Numbered from the stretch's first letter, positions 25,276 through 37,914 are shown. The stretch: DNA of 64,000 nucleotides from Ophiocordyceps camponoti-saundersi (nom. inval.) (GCA_003339415.1 PDHQ01000018.1:1-64000); one strand, 5' to 3'. Program-made: numbers and translations. The notes: generated by a model from the letters alone, not told the origin.

Positions 25276-26960
25276 GGTTTCTATAACCTTAATATTAATA
25301 TTAAATATTAGTATAATATTTAGCTAGATTTTAAAAATATAAAAATATTACTTAAGTAAATTTCCTATAAAGTTAAATACTATAATAAGTAAAACTATAT
25401 ATTTAATAGCTTATAATAGAAAATTAAGTTATAATATATTTTATAAAAATATTTTATAAATAAAATCTAATAATAAAAACTTATAATAATATTATAAGAT
25501 TTAAGAAGTTATTTTAGAGCTATCTAAGTAATAAGTTTATAAATAAGCTTCTTAGTATAATTATAGATTCTTCGAAAAGGAGCTATAAAATAATTTAGGA
25601 TTTCTCTTATTATAGAAGTAATCGGGCTAAAAAGTAATTATAAATAAAGCTTACTATTAAAGATAAACTTAGTAGGCACTTACGTAACTAAGCTAGTTTA
25701 GCGGGGTTAAAAGGATACTCCCGAAGAAAGGAAAAAGAAGAAGAAAAGGGGAAAAAAGGATAAAAGGGTAATTCCGTATAATTCCTAGAAATTTAAAAAA
25801 CATAGAATTAAAAGGGCTAAGGGAGGAAGGAATCCGTAGCAGGTAGCCTTACCTTACTAAGTTTAAATACGCTTATAGTAACTAACTTTATATAGAAGGG
25901 CTTATAGCTACCTTAAGTTTTCTTACTAAGGGTAGGAAATTAACCCCTTCTTATAAGTATAAATTTAACCCTTCCTAAGTCTTTTAGCCCCCTTTAGCTA
26001 AGCGAATACTAATTAATTAGATTTATTAAATTAGGTAAGTAAGATTAAATAACCTTTCTAAACCTTATAGTCCTAACCGGCTTATATAACTTAGTAGGTC
26101 CTTATAAGCCTATATAAACTAGATAGTCCTATATATTTCCTTAAGATAATCTTCTCTATAAGGGCTATATATATATATAAGCAGAAGTGCCCGTTACTCT
26201 TACGAAACTAAGAGGCCTCTTCTTTTTTATCCCTATAGCTTAGTAGCTAAGTTAGCTTCTTTATTATTATAAGTATAAAATTATTATACTTATTTATTAC
26301 CTTTTATAATAATAGCGCTTTAGTAAGCGTAATTATACTAATAAGATTAAAGATATATCTATTAGATAGGCTATCTAATACTAGTATTAAGGGATCCTAA
26401 AAAGGAGTATACTTATTATCGTAATACCCTCTCGTATATAATATATAAAAAGGGTAAATATTTAAAAACTAAATACCTATTTAAACGTATAAAGTAATAA
26501 ATAAGGAATATAAAAAGTAAAGTAGGGAGTTATAAGATAAGAAGGATCTCGTATAAAGGGTTCTTATAACTTAGGTAAGCCGTATATATATTAAAATAAG
26601 GCTATAAGGGCAGTATAAGGCTATAAGGTATTATAAGATTCCTTAATAATATTAAGTTTAAGTAAGTAAAATACTTTTTAGCTAAGGATAATAATAACTA
26701 ATTAATATCTTTTTAATAGCTAAAAAAGAATATTACCTATTATAAAGTAAATATAATAAGTATTAACTAAGAGATTATTAGTAAACTTAGCTTTAAGTTT
26801 ATTATTTAGTTAGCTAATTACGCTAAGAGAAATAAGATATATTAATAAATTATCCTTAAAGCTATTTCCGTATATTTAGTTTATTAGCTACCTTATATTA
26901 AACTATAATAGAACTTTTAAAAAGATATATTAATAAAGGTAAGAATAATTAATAGTTTAA
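25276..26960 (+). repeat. Flank block Q, copy 2, with about 1 kb of extra sequence
   Basis: 25420-25660 and 26660-26960 match the two halves of Q copy 1, which are almost contiguous there, so 25.67-26.65 kb is extra. That extra segment is GC-richer and less stop-ridden than the surroundings and contains a CA (about 25801), suggesting a different mutational history or a later insertion. No domain recognised in it. Confidence 0.55.
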
Positions 26961-27109
26961 GCTTATAACTAATAGCGTTAAAAAATATAGTAAGGTAGTC
27001 GATAATACGATTATAATAAAAATACTAGATTTTATTTACTTTAAGGTAACTGCTAATAAGCTATTCGGGGAAATAGGGAAAAATAGTAAAAGCGTTATTA
27101 TAGTGCGGA

Positions 27110-27340
27110 AGTATCTAGTATTATATAGCTTACTTTATAAGCCTCCCTCTTAGTTAGTTAATATTACTAGCCTTACTTCCTAAAGCCCTAGCCTTACTAT
27201 ATAAACTTAATAAAATTATAATTATTATATTAGGAATATTATTATATTTATTAAGGCTACCTTTCGCTATATAAGATATAAGAATAGCTTTTTTAATACT
27301 AAGCGCTAAGTAAGGTAAATTTCCTCTAATACTAAGTATA
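27110..27340 (+). repeat. Repeat family Y, copy 2
   Basis: Shares the TAGCTTACTTTATAAGCCTC and TTAGTTAGTTAATATTACTA blocks with copies at 7.9 and 27.8 kb. Confidence 0.55.
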
Positions 27341-27819
27341 AAAATAATAGCCGCTATAACTATAATTTTTACTTAACTAGCTTAAGGAATGCCCGGAGAG
27401 AAGTTTATCGATTAGTAGTTAGTACTTTAAAAGCTTAAACTAAAAAAGAAATAAACTACTAAGTATAAGAAAAGTAAGCTAATATATATAATTAATCTTA
27501 TAAGTAGTATATATAAGATATACTATATTATACTAGTAGCTTATATAAGTATCTAAGTATATATATATATATAAACTATTTATTAGAAAGGAAAAACTAT
27601 AAGGCTTAAAGGAAGACCTCTTACTTAATAAAATCGGCTAGCTTATAGGCCCGATTTATTACGTTAAAAAGCTTATTTATTATAAGTTATTTATCTAAAA
27701 TTATACTAGTTTTAAGTAGGGGATAACTATACTTCCTTAGTTCCTATTATATATAGATATTATCTAAGTTCTAAGTAGTTATAGTATATATATTAGTAAA
27801 TATTATAGCGAAGATCTTA
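27341..27819. other. RIP-degraded linker between family Y copies
   Basis: AT-rich, with a short (AT)n tract near 27556. No feature recognised. Confidence 0.4.
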
Positions 27820-28010
27820 AGTTATATTATAAGGGCTTACTTTATAAACCTCCTTTTTAGTTAGTTAGCGCTGCTAACTTTACTTCTTAAGGCATAGCCT
27901 TATAAAATAAACCTAGCAGAATTATTATTATAGTTATAAGTATTAGGAATTTTAATACTTTTATTAGTACTATTATTAACCTTATAATAAGTTACTTTTA
28001 TAAGAATACT
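27820..28010 (+). repeat. Repeat family Y, copy 3
   Basis: Same orientation as copies 1 and 2. The block TTTTAATACTTTTATTAGTA is almost identical to 8015-8035. Confidence 0.55.
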
Positions 28011-29200
28011 TTATTATTATTTTAGTTAGTCCCTAGCCTTATAGCTATAAGGGTAGTATTAGAAAGGAAAAACTAACTTTAATTTATATAACTATAAGTA
28101 GGTAGGATATAATTAAGGGGGTTATTAAATATAGAAAAAAAACTCTAATATAAAGATATATATATTTATTTAAATTCCCTAATAATAATAGAATAATCTT
28201 ACTTAGTATATCGCTAGCTTAGAAGCTAGTATTTTTATTCTTAAGAGCTTTTCTTTAAAAACCGCTATTTTTATATATATATATATATTATATATATAAG
28301 GAAAGCCTCTAAGCTTAAAAATTAGAGGTTAAGCTTTCTATATTTATAGTTTATATAAATATATATATAATATACTTACTTATATTCTAACTCTTAGATA
28401 TATAAATTAATTACTTAGTTTATTCTTTATTCGATATAATATTCCGATTTTATTAGAATCCGTCTAAAATTATAACTTTAGTAAAAAGTAGCTTATAATC
28501 GCTACTTATAGATAGCCCTAAAATAGGTGCTAAGTCCCTTTATAATAAACTTACTTATATATTTCCCTTATCTTACTTAACTAAAGCTTAGGTAAGTATA
28601 ACTTTAGCTAAGGAAAAAATTAAGCGGGGTTATAACTTTTACTAAGGTTATCTTAAAGTTATATTATAAATAGCTAAGTAACTAGCTTACTTATTAAAGG
28701 CGAATATCTTATAAGTAATATTTACTAAATTTATTAACTTAATCCCTTAAGTGCTAAGATATATATTATAGAAAGCGAATATATCTTTTTACTATTATTT
28801 ATACGTAATAATATAAACTTAGATAAATAAAGCGATTAGTAACTTTACTAAAAATAAAATTAAGGAGGAACTAATATATATATACGTAAAAGAAAGAGAT
28901 ATTTAGATATCCCTAATAGCTAATTAATTAATAAATTATAAGTATAGCTATAAGCTATATAATTATAAATATATAATATATATATAAGATATATATCTTA
29001 GCTTACTTACTTACTTATATAGGGCTATTTTTAAAAAATATATTATTTATTATTATACTTATTATACCTTTTATAGTAAGTTTTTACGATAAGAACTCAC
29101 GGAGAAAGTTTAAACTTTATATTAGCGAATTATATTATTATTATAAACTTATAGTAGAAAATAACGAAGGAGAAGTAAGCAAAATATCGTAGCTATAATA
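28011..29200. other. RIP-degraded sequence before the satellite
   Basis: AT-rich debris with an (AT)n tract near 28270-28300. No domain or repeat recognised. Confidence 0.4.
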
Positions 29201-29202
29201 TA

Positions 29203-29390
29203 TAGCGTTTCGGGCAAAGGAAAGAGACGTATATAGCGTTTCGGAAAGATAAAAAAAACGCGTATAATATTTCGGGCAGACGAAAAAGATATATATAGCG
29301 TTTCGGATAAACGAAAAAGACGCGTATAATATTTTAAATAAACGAAAAAAAAGCGTGCAGCGCTTTAAGTAGACTAAAGAGACGCGTCTT
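29203..29390 (+). repeat. 31-bp tandem array (six units) at the satellite's left edge
   Basis: Units begin at 29203, 29234, 29265, 29296, 29327 and 29358, an exact 31-bp period. The unit runs TAGCGTTTCGG, then a GACGAAAAAGACGCG-like segment. The sixth unit merges into the first 'spacer' of the higher-order array, and each later spacer contains one such unit, so the spacers seem to have been built partly from it. Confidence 0.85.
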
Positions 29391-32300
29391 ATCTATATTT
29401 TAGTCTAAAAAGCGGAAATTAAGTCCTCTATTTCGTTAATATAGGTACGAAAAGATAAGGAGATTAACTATATTATATAAGATAATAACTATATACCGGA
29501 GATAATAAGTATTTATCTTTTAAGGGATAAGAAAAGAAGTTAATAAGTTTATCCCTTAGGGATAAGAAAGGTAGCGTATAGCGCTTTAAGTAGATAAAAG
29601 AGACGCGTTTTATCTATATCTTAGTTTAAGAAGCGGAAATTAAGTCCTATATTTCGTCGATATAAGTATAAAAGGATAAGGAGATTAACTATACTATATA
29701 AGATAATAATAATATACCTAAGATAATAGGTATTTATCCTTTAAAAGATAAGAAAAATAATTAATAAGTTTATCCCTTAAAAGATAAGAAAAGTAATTAA
29801 TAAGTTTATCCTTTAAAAAATAAGAAAAGTAGTTAATAAGTTTATTTTTTAAGAGATAAGAAAAATAGTTAACGGGTTAGTTTTATAAAAGATAACTAGA
29901 AAAAAGTAAGCTAACTATTATATATAGCGCTTTAAGTAAACTAAAAAGACGCGTTTTATTTATATTTTAGTTTAAGAAGCGGGAGTTAAGTTATATATTT
30001 CGTTAATATAAGTATAAAAAGATAAAAAGATTAATTATATTATATAGGATAACGATAATATACCTAAGATAATAAGTATTTATCCCCTAAGGGATAAGGA
30101 GAGTAATTAATAAGTTTATCCCCTAAGGGATAAGAAAAGTAATTAATAAGTTTATCCCTTAAAGGATAAGAAAAGTAATTAATAAGTTTATCCCCTAAGG
30201 GATAAAAAAAGTAGTTAATAAGTTTATCCCCTAAAAGATAAAAAAAATAGCTAATAAGTTTATCCTTTAAGGGATAAGAAAAGTAATTAATAAGTTAATC
30301 TTATAAAAGATAATTAGAGAAAAGTAAGCTAACTATCGTATATAGCGCTTCGGGTAAACTAAAGAGATATATCTTATCTATATCTTAGTTTAAGAAGCGA
30401 AAGTTAAGTCTTATATTTCGTTAACGTAAGTGCGAAAAAATAAGGAGATTAACTATATTATATAGAATAATAATAATATACCTAAGATAATAAATATTTA
30501 TCCCTTAAAAGATAAGGAGAGTAGTTAATAAGTTTATCTCTTAAGAGATAAGAAAAGTAATTAATAAGTTAGTTTTATAGAAGATAACTAAAGAGAAGTA
30601 AGCTAACTATCGCGTATAGCGCTTTAAGTAAACTAAAAAGACGCGTTTTATTTATATCTTAGTTCGAGGAGCGGGAGTTAAGTTTTATATTTTATTAATA
30701 TAAGTACGAAAAGATAAGGATATTAACTATATTATATAAGATAACGATAATATACCTAAGATAATAAGTATTTATCCCCTAAGGGATAAAAAAAGTAGTT
30801 AATAAGTTTATCCCTTAGGGGATAAGAAAAGTAGTTAACGGGTTTATCCCTTAGGGGATAAGAAAAGTAGTTAATAAGTTTATCCCTTAAGAGATAAGAA
30901 AAGTAATTAATAAGTTTATCTTTTAAGGGATAAGAAAAGTAGTTAATAAGTTTATCCCTTAAGGGATAAGAAAAGTAGTTAATAAGTTTATCCCTTAAGG
31001 GATAATCCCCTAAAAAATAAGAAAAATAGTTAATAAGTTTATCTTTTAGGGGATAAGAAAAGTAGTTAATAAGTTTATCTTTTAGGGGATAAGAAAAATA
31101 GTTAATAAGTTTATCCCTTAGGGGATAAGAAAAGTAGTTAATAAGTTTATCCCTTAAGGGATAAGAAAAGTAATTAATAAGTTTATCCCCTAAAAGATAA
31201 AAAGAGTAGTTAATAAGTTTATCCTTTAAGAGATAAGAAAAATAGCTAATAAGTTTATCTTTTAGGGGATAAGAAAAGTAGCTAATAAGTTTATTTTTTA
31301 AGGGATAAGAAAAGTAGTTAATAAGTTAGTCCCGTAAAAGATAACTAAAGAGAAGTAAGCTAATTATTATATATAGCGCTTTAAGTAAACTAAAAAGATA
31401 TATCTTATCCGTATCTTAGTTTAAGGAGTAAAAGTTAAGTTTTATATTTTATTAATATAAGTACGAAAAGATAAGGAGATTAACTATACTATATAGGATA
31501 ATAACGATATACCCGAAACGATAAGTATTTATCCCTTAGGGGATAAGGAGAGTAGTTAATAAGTTTATCTCTTAAAAGATAAGAAGAGTAGTTAATAAGT
31601 TAGTCCCGTAAAAGATAACTAAAGAGAAGTAAGCTAACTATTACGTGCAGCGCTTTAAGTAAACTAAAAAGACGCGTCTTATCTATATCTTAGTCCGAGA
31701 AGCGGAAATCGAGTCTTATATTTCGTTAATATAAGTACGAAAAGATAAGGATATTAATTATACCGTATAAGATAATAATAATATACTTAAGATAATAAGT
31801 ATTTATTCTTTAAGGGATAAGGAGAGTAGTTAATAAGTTTATCCTTTAAGGGATAAGAAGAGTAGTTAATAGGTTTATCTTTTAAAAAATAAGAAAAGTA
31901 GTTAATAAGTTTATCCCTTAAGGGATAAGAAGAGTAGTTAATAAGTTTATCCCTTAAGGGATAAGAAGAGTAGTTAATAGGTTTATCCCCTAAGGGATAA
32001 GAAGAGTAGTTAATAAGTTTATCCCTTAAGAGATAATCCCCTAAAAGATAAGAAAAGTAATTAATAAGTTTATCCCTTAAGGGATAAGAAGAGTAGTTAA
32101 TAAGTTTATCTTTTAGGGGATAAGAAAAGTAGTTAATAAGTTTATCCCTTAGGGGATAAGAAAAGTAATTAATAGGTTTATTTTTTAGGAAATAAAGTTA
32201 ATAAGTTTATCCTTTAGGGGATAAGAAGAGTAGCTAATAAGTTTATCCTTTAGGGGATAAGAAAAGTAGCTAATAAGTTTATCTTTTAGGGGATAAAAAA

Positions 32301-35300
32301 AGTAATTAATAAGTTAATTTTATAGAAAATAATTAGAGAGAAGTAAGCTAATTATCGCGTATAGCGCTTTAGGTAAACTAAAAAGACGCGTTTTATTTAT
32401 ATCTTAGTTTAAGGAGCGGGAGTTAAGTTTTATATTTTATCGATATAGGTACGAAAAGATAAGGAGATTAATTATATTATATAAAACGATAACGATATAC
32501 CTAAGATAATAAGTATTTATCCCCTAAAAGATAAGGAGAGTAGTTAATAAGTTTATCCTTTAAGGGATAAAAAAAGTAGTTAATAAGTTTATCCCTTAAG
32601 AGATAAGAAAAGTAGTTAATAAGTTTATCTTTTAAGGGATAAAAAGAGTAATTAATAAGTTTATTTTTTAAGGGATAAGAAAGGTAATTAATAAGTTAAT
32701 CTTATAAAAAATAATTAGAGAGAAATAAGCTAACTATCGCGTATAGCGCTTTAAGCAGACTAAAAAGACGTATCTTATTTATATCTTAGTCCGAAAAGCG
32801 GGAGTTAAGTCCTATATTTTATTAATATAAGTATAAAAAGATAAGGAGATTAACTATATTATATAAGATAACGATAATATACTTAAAATAATAAGTATTT
32901 ATCTTTTAGAAAATAAGGAGAGTAGTTAATAGGTTTATTTTTTAGGGGATAAGAAGAGTAGTTAATAAGTTTATCCCCTAAAAGATAAGAAAAGTAGTTA
33001 ATAAGTTTATCTCCTAAGAGATAAAAAGAGTAGTTAATAAGTTTATCCCTTAGGGGATAAAAAGAGTAATTAATAAGTTTATCCCTTAAGGGATAAGAAG
33101 AGTAGTTAATAAGTTTATCCCTTAAGGGATAATCCCCTAAGGGATAAGAAAAGTAGTTAATAAGTTTATCCCTTAGGGGATAAGAAAAGTAGTTAATAGG
33201 TTTATCTTTTAAAGGATAAGAAAAGTAGTTAATAAGTTTATCCTTTAGGGGATAAGGAGAGTAGTTAATAAGTTTATCTCTTAGGGGATAAGAAAAGTAA
33301 TTAATAAGTTTATCCCTTAAAGGATAAGAAGAGTAGTTAATAAGTTTATCCCCTAAAAGATAAGAAAAGTAATTAATAAGTTTATCCCTTAAGGGATAAG
33401 AAGAGTAGTTAATAAGTTTATCTTTTAAAGGATAAGAAGAGCAGTTAATAAGTTTATCCCTTAAAGGATAATCTTTTAAGGGATAAGAAAAGTAGTTAAT
33501 AAGTTTATCCCTTAAGGGATAAGAAAAATAATTAATAAGTTTATCCCTTAGGGGATAAGAAAAGTAGTTAATAAGTTTATCCCTTAAGGGATAAGAAAAG
33601 TAGTTAATAAGTTTATCCCTTAAAAGATAAAAAAAATAATTAATAAGTTTATCCCTTAAGGGATAAGAAAAGTAATTAATAAGTTTATCCCTTAAAAGAT
33701 AAGAAAAGTAATTAATAAGTTTATCCCCTAAAAGATAAAAAAAGCAGCTAATAAGTTTATCCCTTAAGGGATAAGAAAAGTAGTTAATAAGTTAGTCTCG
33801 TAAAAGATAACTAAAGAGAAGTAAGCTAACTATCGTATATAGCGCTTCGGGCAGACTAAAAAGACGCGTCTTATCTATATTTTAGTCTAAGAAGTAGGAG
33901 TTAAGTCTTATATTTCGTTAACGTAAGTACGAAAAGATAAGGAGATTAACTATACCGTATAGGATAATAATAATATACTTAAGATAATAAGTATTTATCC
34001 CCTAAAAAATAAGGAGAGTAGTTAATAAGTTTATTTCTTAAAGGATAAGAAAAGTAGTTAATAAGTTTATCCCCTAAAAGATAAGAAAAGTAATTAATAA
34101 GTTTATCCCTTAAGGAATAAGAAAAGTAATTAATAAGTTTATTTTTTAGGGGATAAGAAAAGTAATTAATAAGTTTATTTTTTAAAAGATAAGAAAAGTA
34201 GTTAATAAGTTTATTTTTTAAGGGATAAGAAAAGTAGTTAATAAGTTTATCTCTTAGGGGATAAGAAAAGTAATTAATAAGTTTATCTTTTAGGGGATAA
34301 GAAGAGTAATTAATAAGTTAGTCCTATAGAAGATAATTAGAGAGAAGTAAGCTAACTATCGCGTATAGCGCTTCGGGCAGACTAAAGAGACGCGTTTTAT
34401 TTATATCTTAGTTTAAGGAGCGGGAGTTAAGTTTTATATTTCGTTAATATAAGTATAAAAAGATAAGGAAATTAACTATACTATATAGGATAATAATAAT
34501 ATACTCGAAATAATAAGTATTTATCCTTTAGAGGATAAGGAGAGTAGTTAATAAGTTTATCCTTTAGGGGATAAGAAAAGTAGTTAATAAGTTTATCCCT
34601 TAAAGGATAAAAAAAGCAGTTAATAAGTTTATCCCTTAGGGGATAAGAAAAATAATTAATAAGTTTATCTTTTAAAGGATAAGAAAAGCAGTTAATAAGT
34701 TTATCCCTTAGGGGATAAAAAAAGTAATTAATAAGTTTATCTTTTAGGGGATAAAAAAAGCAGTTAATAAGTTTATCTTTTAAAGGATAAGAAAAGTAGC
34801 TAATAAGTTTATCCCTTAAGGGATAAGAAAGGTAGTTAATAAGTTAGTTTTATAAAAGATAACTAAAAAGAAATAAGCTAACTATCGTATATAGCGCTTT
34901 AGGTAAACTAAAAAGACGCGTCTTATCTATATCTTAGTTTAAGGAGTAAGAGTTAAGTTTTATATTTTATCGATATAAGTATAAAAAGATAAGGAGATTA
35001 ACTATATTATATAGAATAATAATAATATACCTAAGATAATAAGTATTTATCCCTTAAAAGATAAGAAAAGTAATTAATAAGTTTATCCCTTAGGAGATAA
35101 AAAAAGTAGTTAATAAGTTTATCCCTTAAGGGATAAGAAAAATAGTTAATAAGTTTATCCCTTAAGGGATAAGAAAAGTAGTTAATAAGTTTATCCTTTA
35201 GAGGATAAGAAAAGTAGTTAATAAGTTAGTCCCGTAGAAGATAATTAGAGAGAAATAAGCTAACTATCGCGTATAGCGCTTCGGGTAAACTAAAAAGACG

Positions 35301-35420
35301 CGTCTTATCTATATTTTAGTCTAAGAAGTAAGAGTTAAGTCTTATATTTCGTTAATATAAGTATAAAAAGATAAGGAGATTAATTATATTATATAAGATA
35401 ATAATAATATACCTAAGACG
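29391..35420 (+). repeat. Higher-order satellite: 36-bp units interrupted by about 200-bp spacers
   Basis: The 36-bp unit (TTAATAAGTTTATCCC, then TTAAGGGATAAG, then AAAAGTAG) carries an 18-bp perfect palindrome, TTATCCCTTAAGGGATAA. Thirteen spacer copies occur. Their AGCGCTT anchor is at 29359, 29580, 29926, 30344, 30618, 31375, 31649, 32363, 32745, 33841, 34367, 34893 and 35275. From the second anchor on, intervals are 346, 418, 274, 757, 274, 714, 382, 1096, 526, 526 and 382, which equal 274 + 36n apart from 15-bp partial-unit insertions (GGATAATCCCCTAAA type, for example at 31010) and one 7-bp deletion. Unit differences are almost all C/T or G/A, as expected from RIP. The array is non-coding. 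It could be centromeric or heterochromatic satellite, but nothing here proves that. Confidence 0.9.
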
Positions 35421-37316
35421 ATAAGTATTTATCCCTTAAAAGATAAGGAGAGTAGTTAATAAGTTTATCCTTTAAAGGATAAAAAAAGTAATTAATAAGT
35501 TTATCTCTTAGGGGATAAGAAGAGTAGTTAATAAGTTTATCTTTTAAGGGATAAGAAGAGTAGTTAATAAGTTTATTTTTTAAAAGATAAGAAAAGTAAT
35601 TAATAAGTTTATCTTTTAAAAGATAAGAAAAGTAGTTAATAAGTTTATCCCTTAAGGGATAAGAAGAGTAATTAATAAGTTTATCCCTTAAGGGATAAGA
35701 AAAGTAGTTAATAAGTTTATCCCTTAAGGGATAAGAAGAGTAGTTAATAAGTTTATCCCTTAAGGGATAAGAAGAATAGTTAATAAGTTTATCCTTTAAG
35801 GGATAAGAAAAATAGTTAATAAGTTTATCCCTTAAGGGATAAGAAGAGTAGTTAATAAGTTTATTCCCTAAAAAATAAGAAGAGTAGTTAATAAGTTTAT
35901 CTTTTAGGGGATAAGAAAAATAGTTAATAAGTTTATCCCTTAAGGGATAAAAAAAGTAATTAATAAGTTTATCCCTTAAGGGATAAGAAGAGCAGTTAAC
36001 GGGTTTATCCCTTAGGGGATAAGAAGAGCAGTTAACGGGTTTATCCCTTAGGGGATAAGAAAAGTAGTTAATAGGTTTATCCCTTAAAGGATAAGAAGAG
36101 TAATTAATAAGTTTATCCCTTAAGGGATAAGAAGAGTAGTTAACGGGTTTATCCCTTAGGGGATAAGAAGAGTAGTTAACGGGTTTATCCTTTAGGGGAT
36201 AAAAAGAGTAGTTAATAAGTTTATCCCCTAAGGGATAAGAAGAGCAGTTAATAAGTTTATCCCCTAAGGGATAAGAAGAGTAGTTAATAAGTTTATCCCT
36301 TAAGGGATAAGAAAAGTAATTAATAAGTTTATCCCTTAAAGGATAAGAAAAGTAATTAATAAGTTTATCCTTTAAAGGATAAGAAGAGTAGTTAACAGGT
36401 TTATCCCTTAAGGGATAAGAAGATTAGTTAACGAAGAGCAGTTAACAAGTTTATCCCCTAGGGGATAAAAAAAGCAGTTAATAAGTTTATCTTTTAGGGG
36501 ATAAGAAGAGCAGTTAATAGGTTTATCCCTTAGGGGATAAGAAGAGTAGTTAATAAGTTTATTTTTTAGGGGATAAAAAGAGTAGTTAATAAGTTTATCC
36601 CTTAAGGGATAAGAAGAGTAGTTAATAAGTTTATCTCTTAGGGAATAAGAAGAGTAGTTAATAGGTTTATCCCTTAAGGGATAAGAAAAGTAATTAATAA
36701 GTTTATCTTTTAGGGGATAAGAAAAGTAGTTAATAAGTTTATCCCTTAAAGGATAAGAAAAGTAGTTAATAAGTTTATCTCCTAAGGGATAAGAAAAGTA
36801 GTTAATAAGTTTATCCCTTAGGGGATAAGAAAAGCAGTTAACGGGTTTATCTTTTAAGGGATAAGAAAAGTAGTTAATAGGTTTATCCCTTAGGGGATAA
36901 GAAAAGTAGTTAATAGGTTTATCCCTTAGGGGATAAGAAGAGTAGTTAACGGGTTTATCCCTTAGGAGATAAGAAAAGTAGTTAATAAGTTTATCCCCTA
37001 GGGGATAAGAAAAGCAGTTAATAAGTTTATCCCCTAAGAGATAAGAAGAGCAGTTAATAGGTTTATCCCTTAGAGGATAAAAAGAGTAGTTAATAAGTTT
37101 ATCCCTTAAGGGATAAGAAGAGCAGTTAACAGGTTTATCTTTTAGGGGATAAGAAGATTAGTTAATAAAGAGCAGTTAATAGGTTTATCCCCTAAGGGAT
37201 AAGAAGAGCAGTTAATAAGTTTATCCCTTAGGGGATAAGAAGAGCAGTTAACAGGTTTATCCCTTAAGGGATAAGAAGAGCAGTTAATAGGTTTATCCCT
37301 TAAGGGACAAGGAGGG
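35421..37316 (+). repeat. Uninterrupted 36-bp satellite run, right end less mutated
   Basis: About 50 consecutive 36-bp units without a spacer. Toward the right, units keep CA dinucleotides (GAGCAGTTAACAGG), which are almost absent further left, and the final unit keeps three (GGGACAAGGAGGGCAGTCACG). The unmutated unit therefore probably reads GCAGTTAACAGGTTTATCCC plus the palindrome half. One small disruption (GATTAGTTAACGAAGAGCAG near 36421 and again near 37146) occurs twice, which shows that a multi-unit block was duplicated. Confidence 0.9.
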
Positions 37317-37914
37317 CAGTCACGTAAGTTATTATATATAATATAAAAGATAAGAAGAGGTAATAAAATATACTTAGTTAATAAGATAATTTATATATTA
37401 TATTATAAAAACTGATTTTCTAGTCTTAAACTTATAGTCTAAACGTAAATCTGCCTTTATTATAATTTTTAGCAAATTAAAAAAGAGGAAAATAAAGCTT
37501 TAGAAGAAGAAGATTAAAGCTTATAAGTTTCCTTAAATAGCTAGTTTTTTTTACTTATTATTAAATAAGTTTTTCTAGCTAATAATATATTTTTTCTTTA
37601 TATTAACTTTTTATATATTATTATTATAATATTAAATATTTTAAGCTTAAAAGTTTTAAGTAATAAAAACTCTTTAACTTATATTTAAGCTTTATATAAA
37701 AGCTTAAAGCTATATTAAATTTTATAATATTTATTTACTATTTTTAATAAACTTATTATTATATTTAATTTCTTCTTTTTAATATATAATATTTAAGATT
37801 TTTTTACTCGCTAAATAATAGTTTAATTAAAAAAAAAACTTAAGTTATATAAAATATATAATCGGAGCTATATACTAGTATTTTTTTTATATTTAATTAG
37901 CTTACGTAAGCTAA
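37317..37914. other. AT-rich right flank of the satellite
   Basis: The first 150 bases keep a few TG/CA sites (CTGATTTT, CTGCC, AGCAAATT near 37411-37475), as if RIP weakened at the array edge. Beyond that it is saturated AT. No gene. Confidence 0.45.

Noticed and set aside
29391..37316. CRISPR array
   Set aside because: The interspersed segments are one conserved spacer, not many unique ones, the 36-bp units run directly head to tail, and the composition is that of a RIP-mutated fungal genome.
29391..37316. Telomere or interstitial telomeric repeats (TTAGGG/CCCTAA occur in many units)
   Set aside because: TTAGGG appears only as part of the 36-bp palindromic unit and through its C/T variants. 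There is no run of tandem hexamers.
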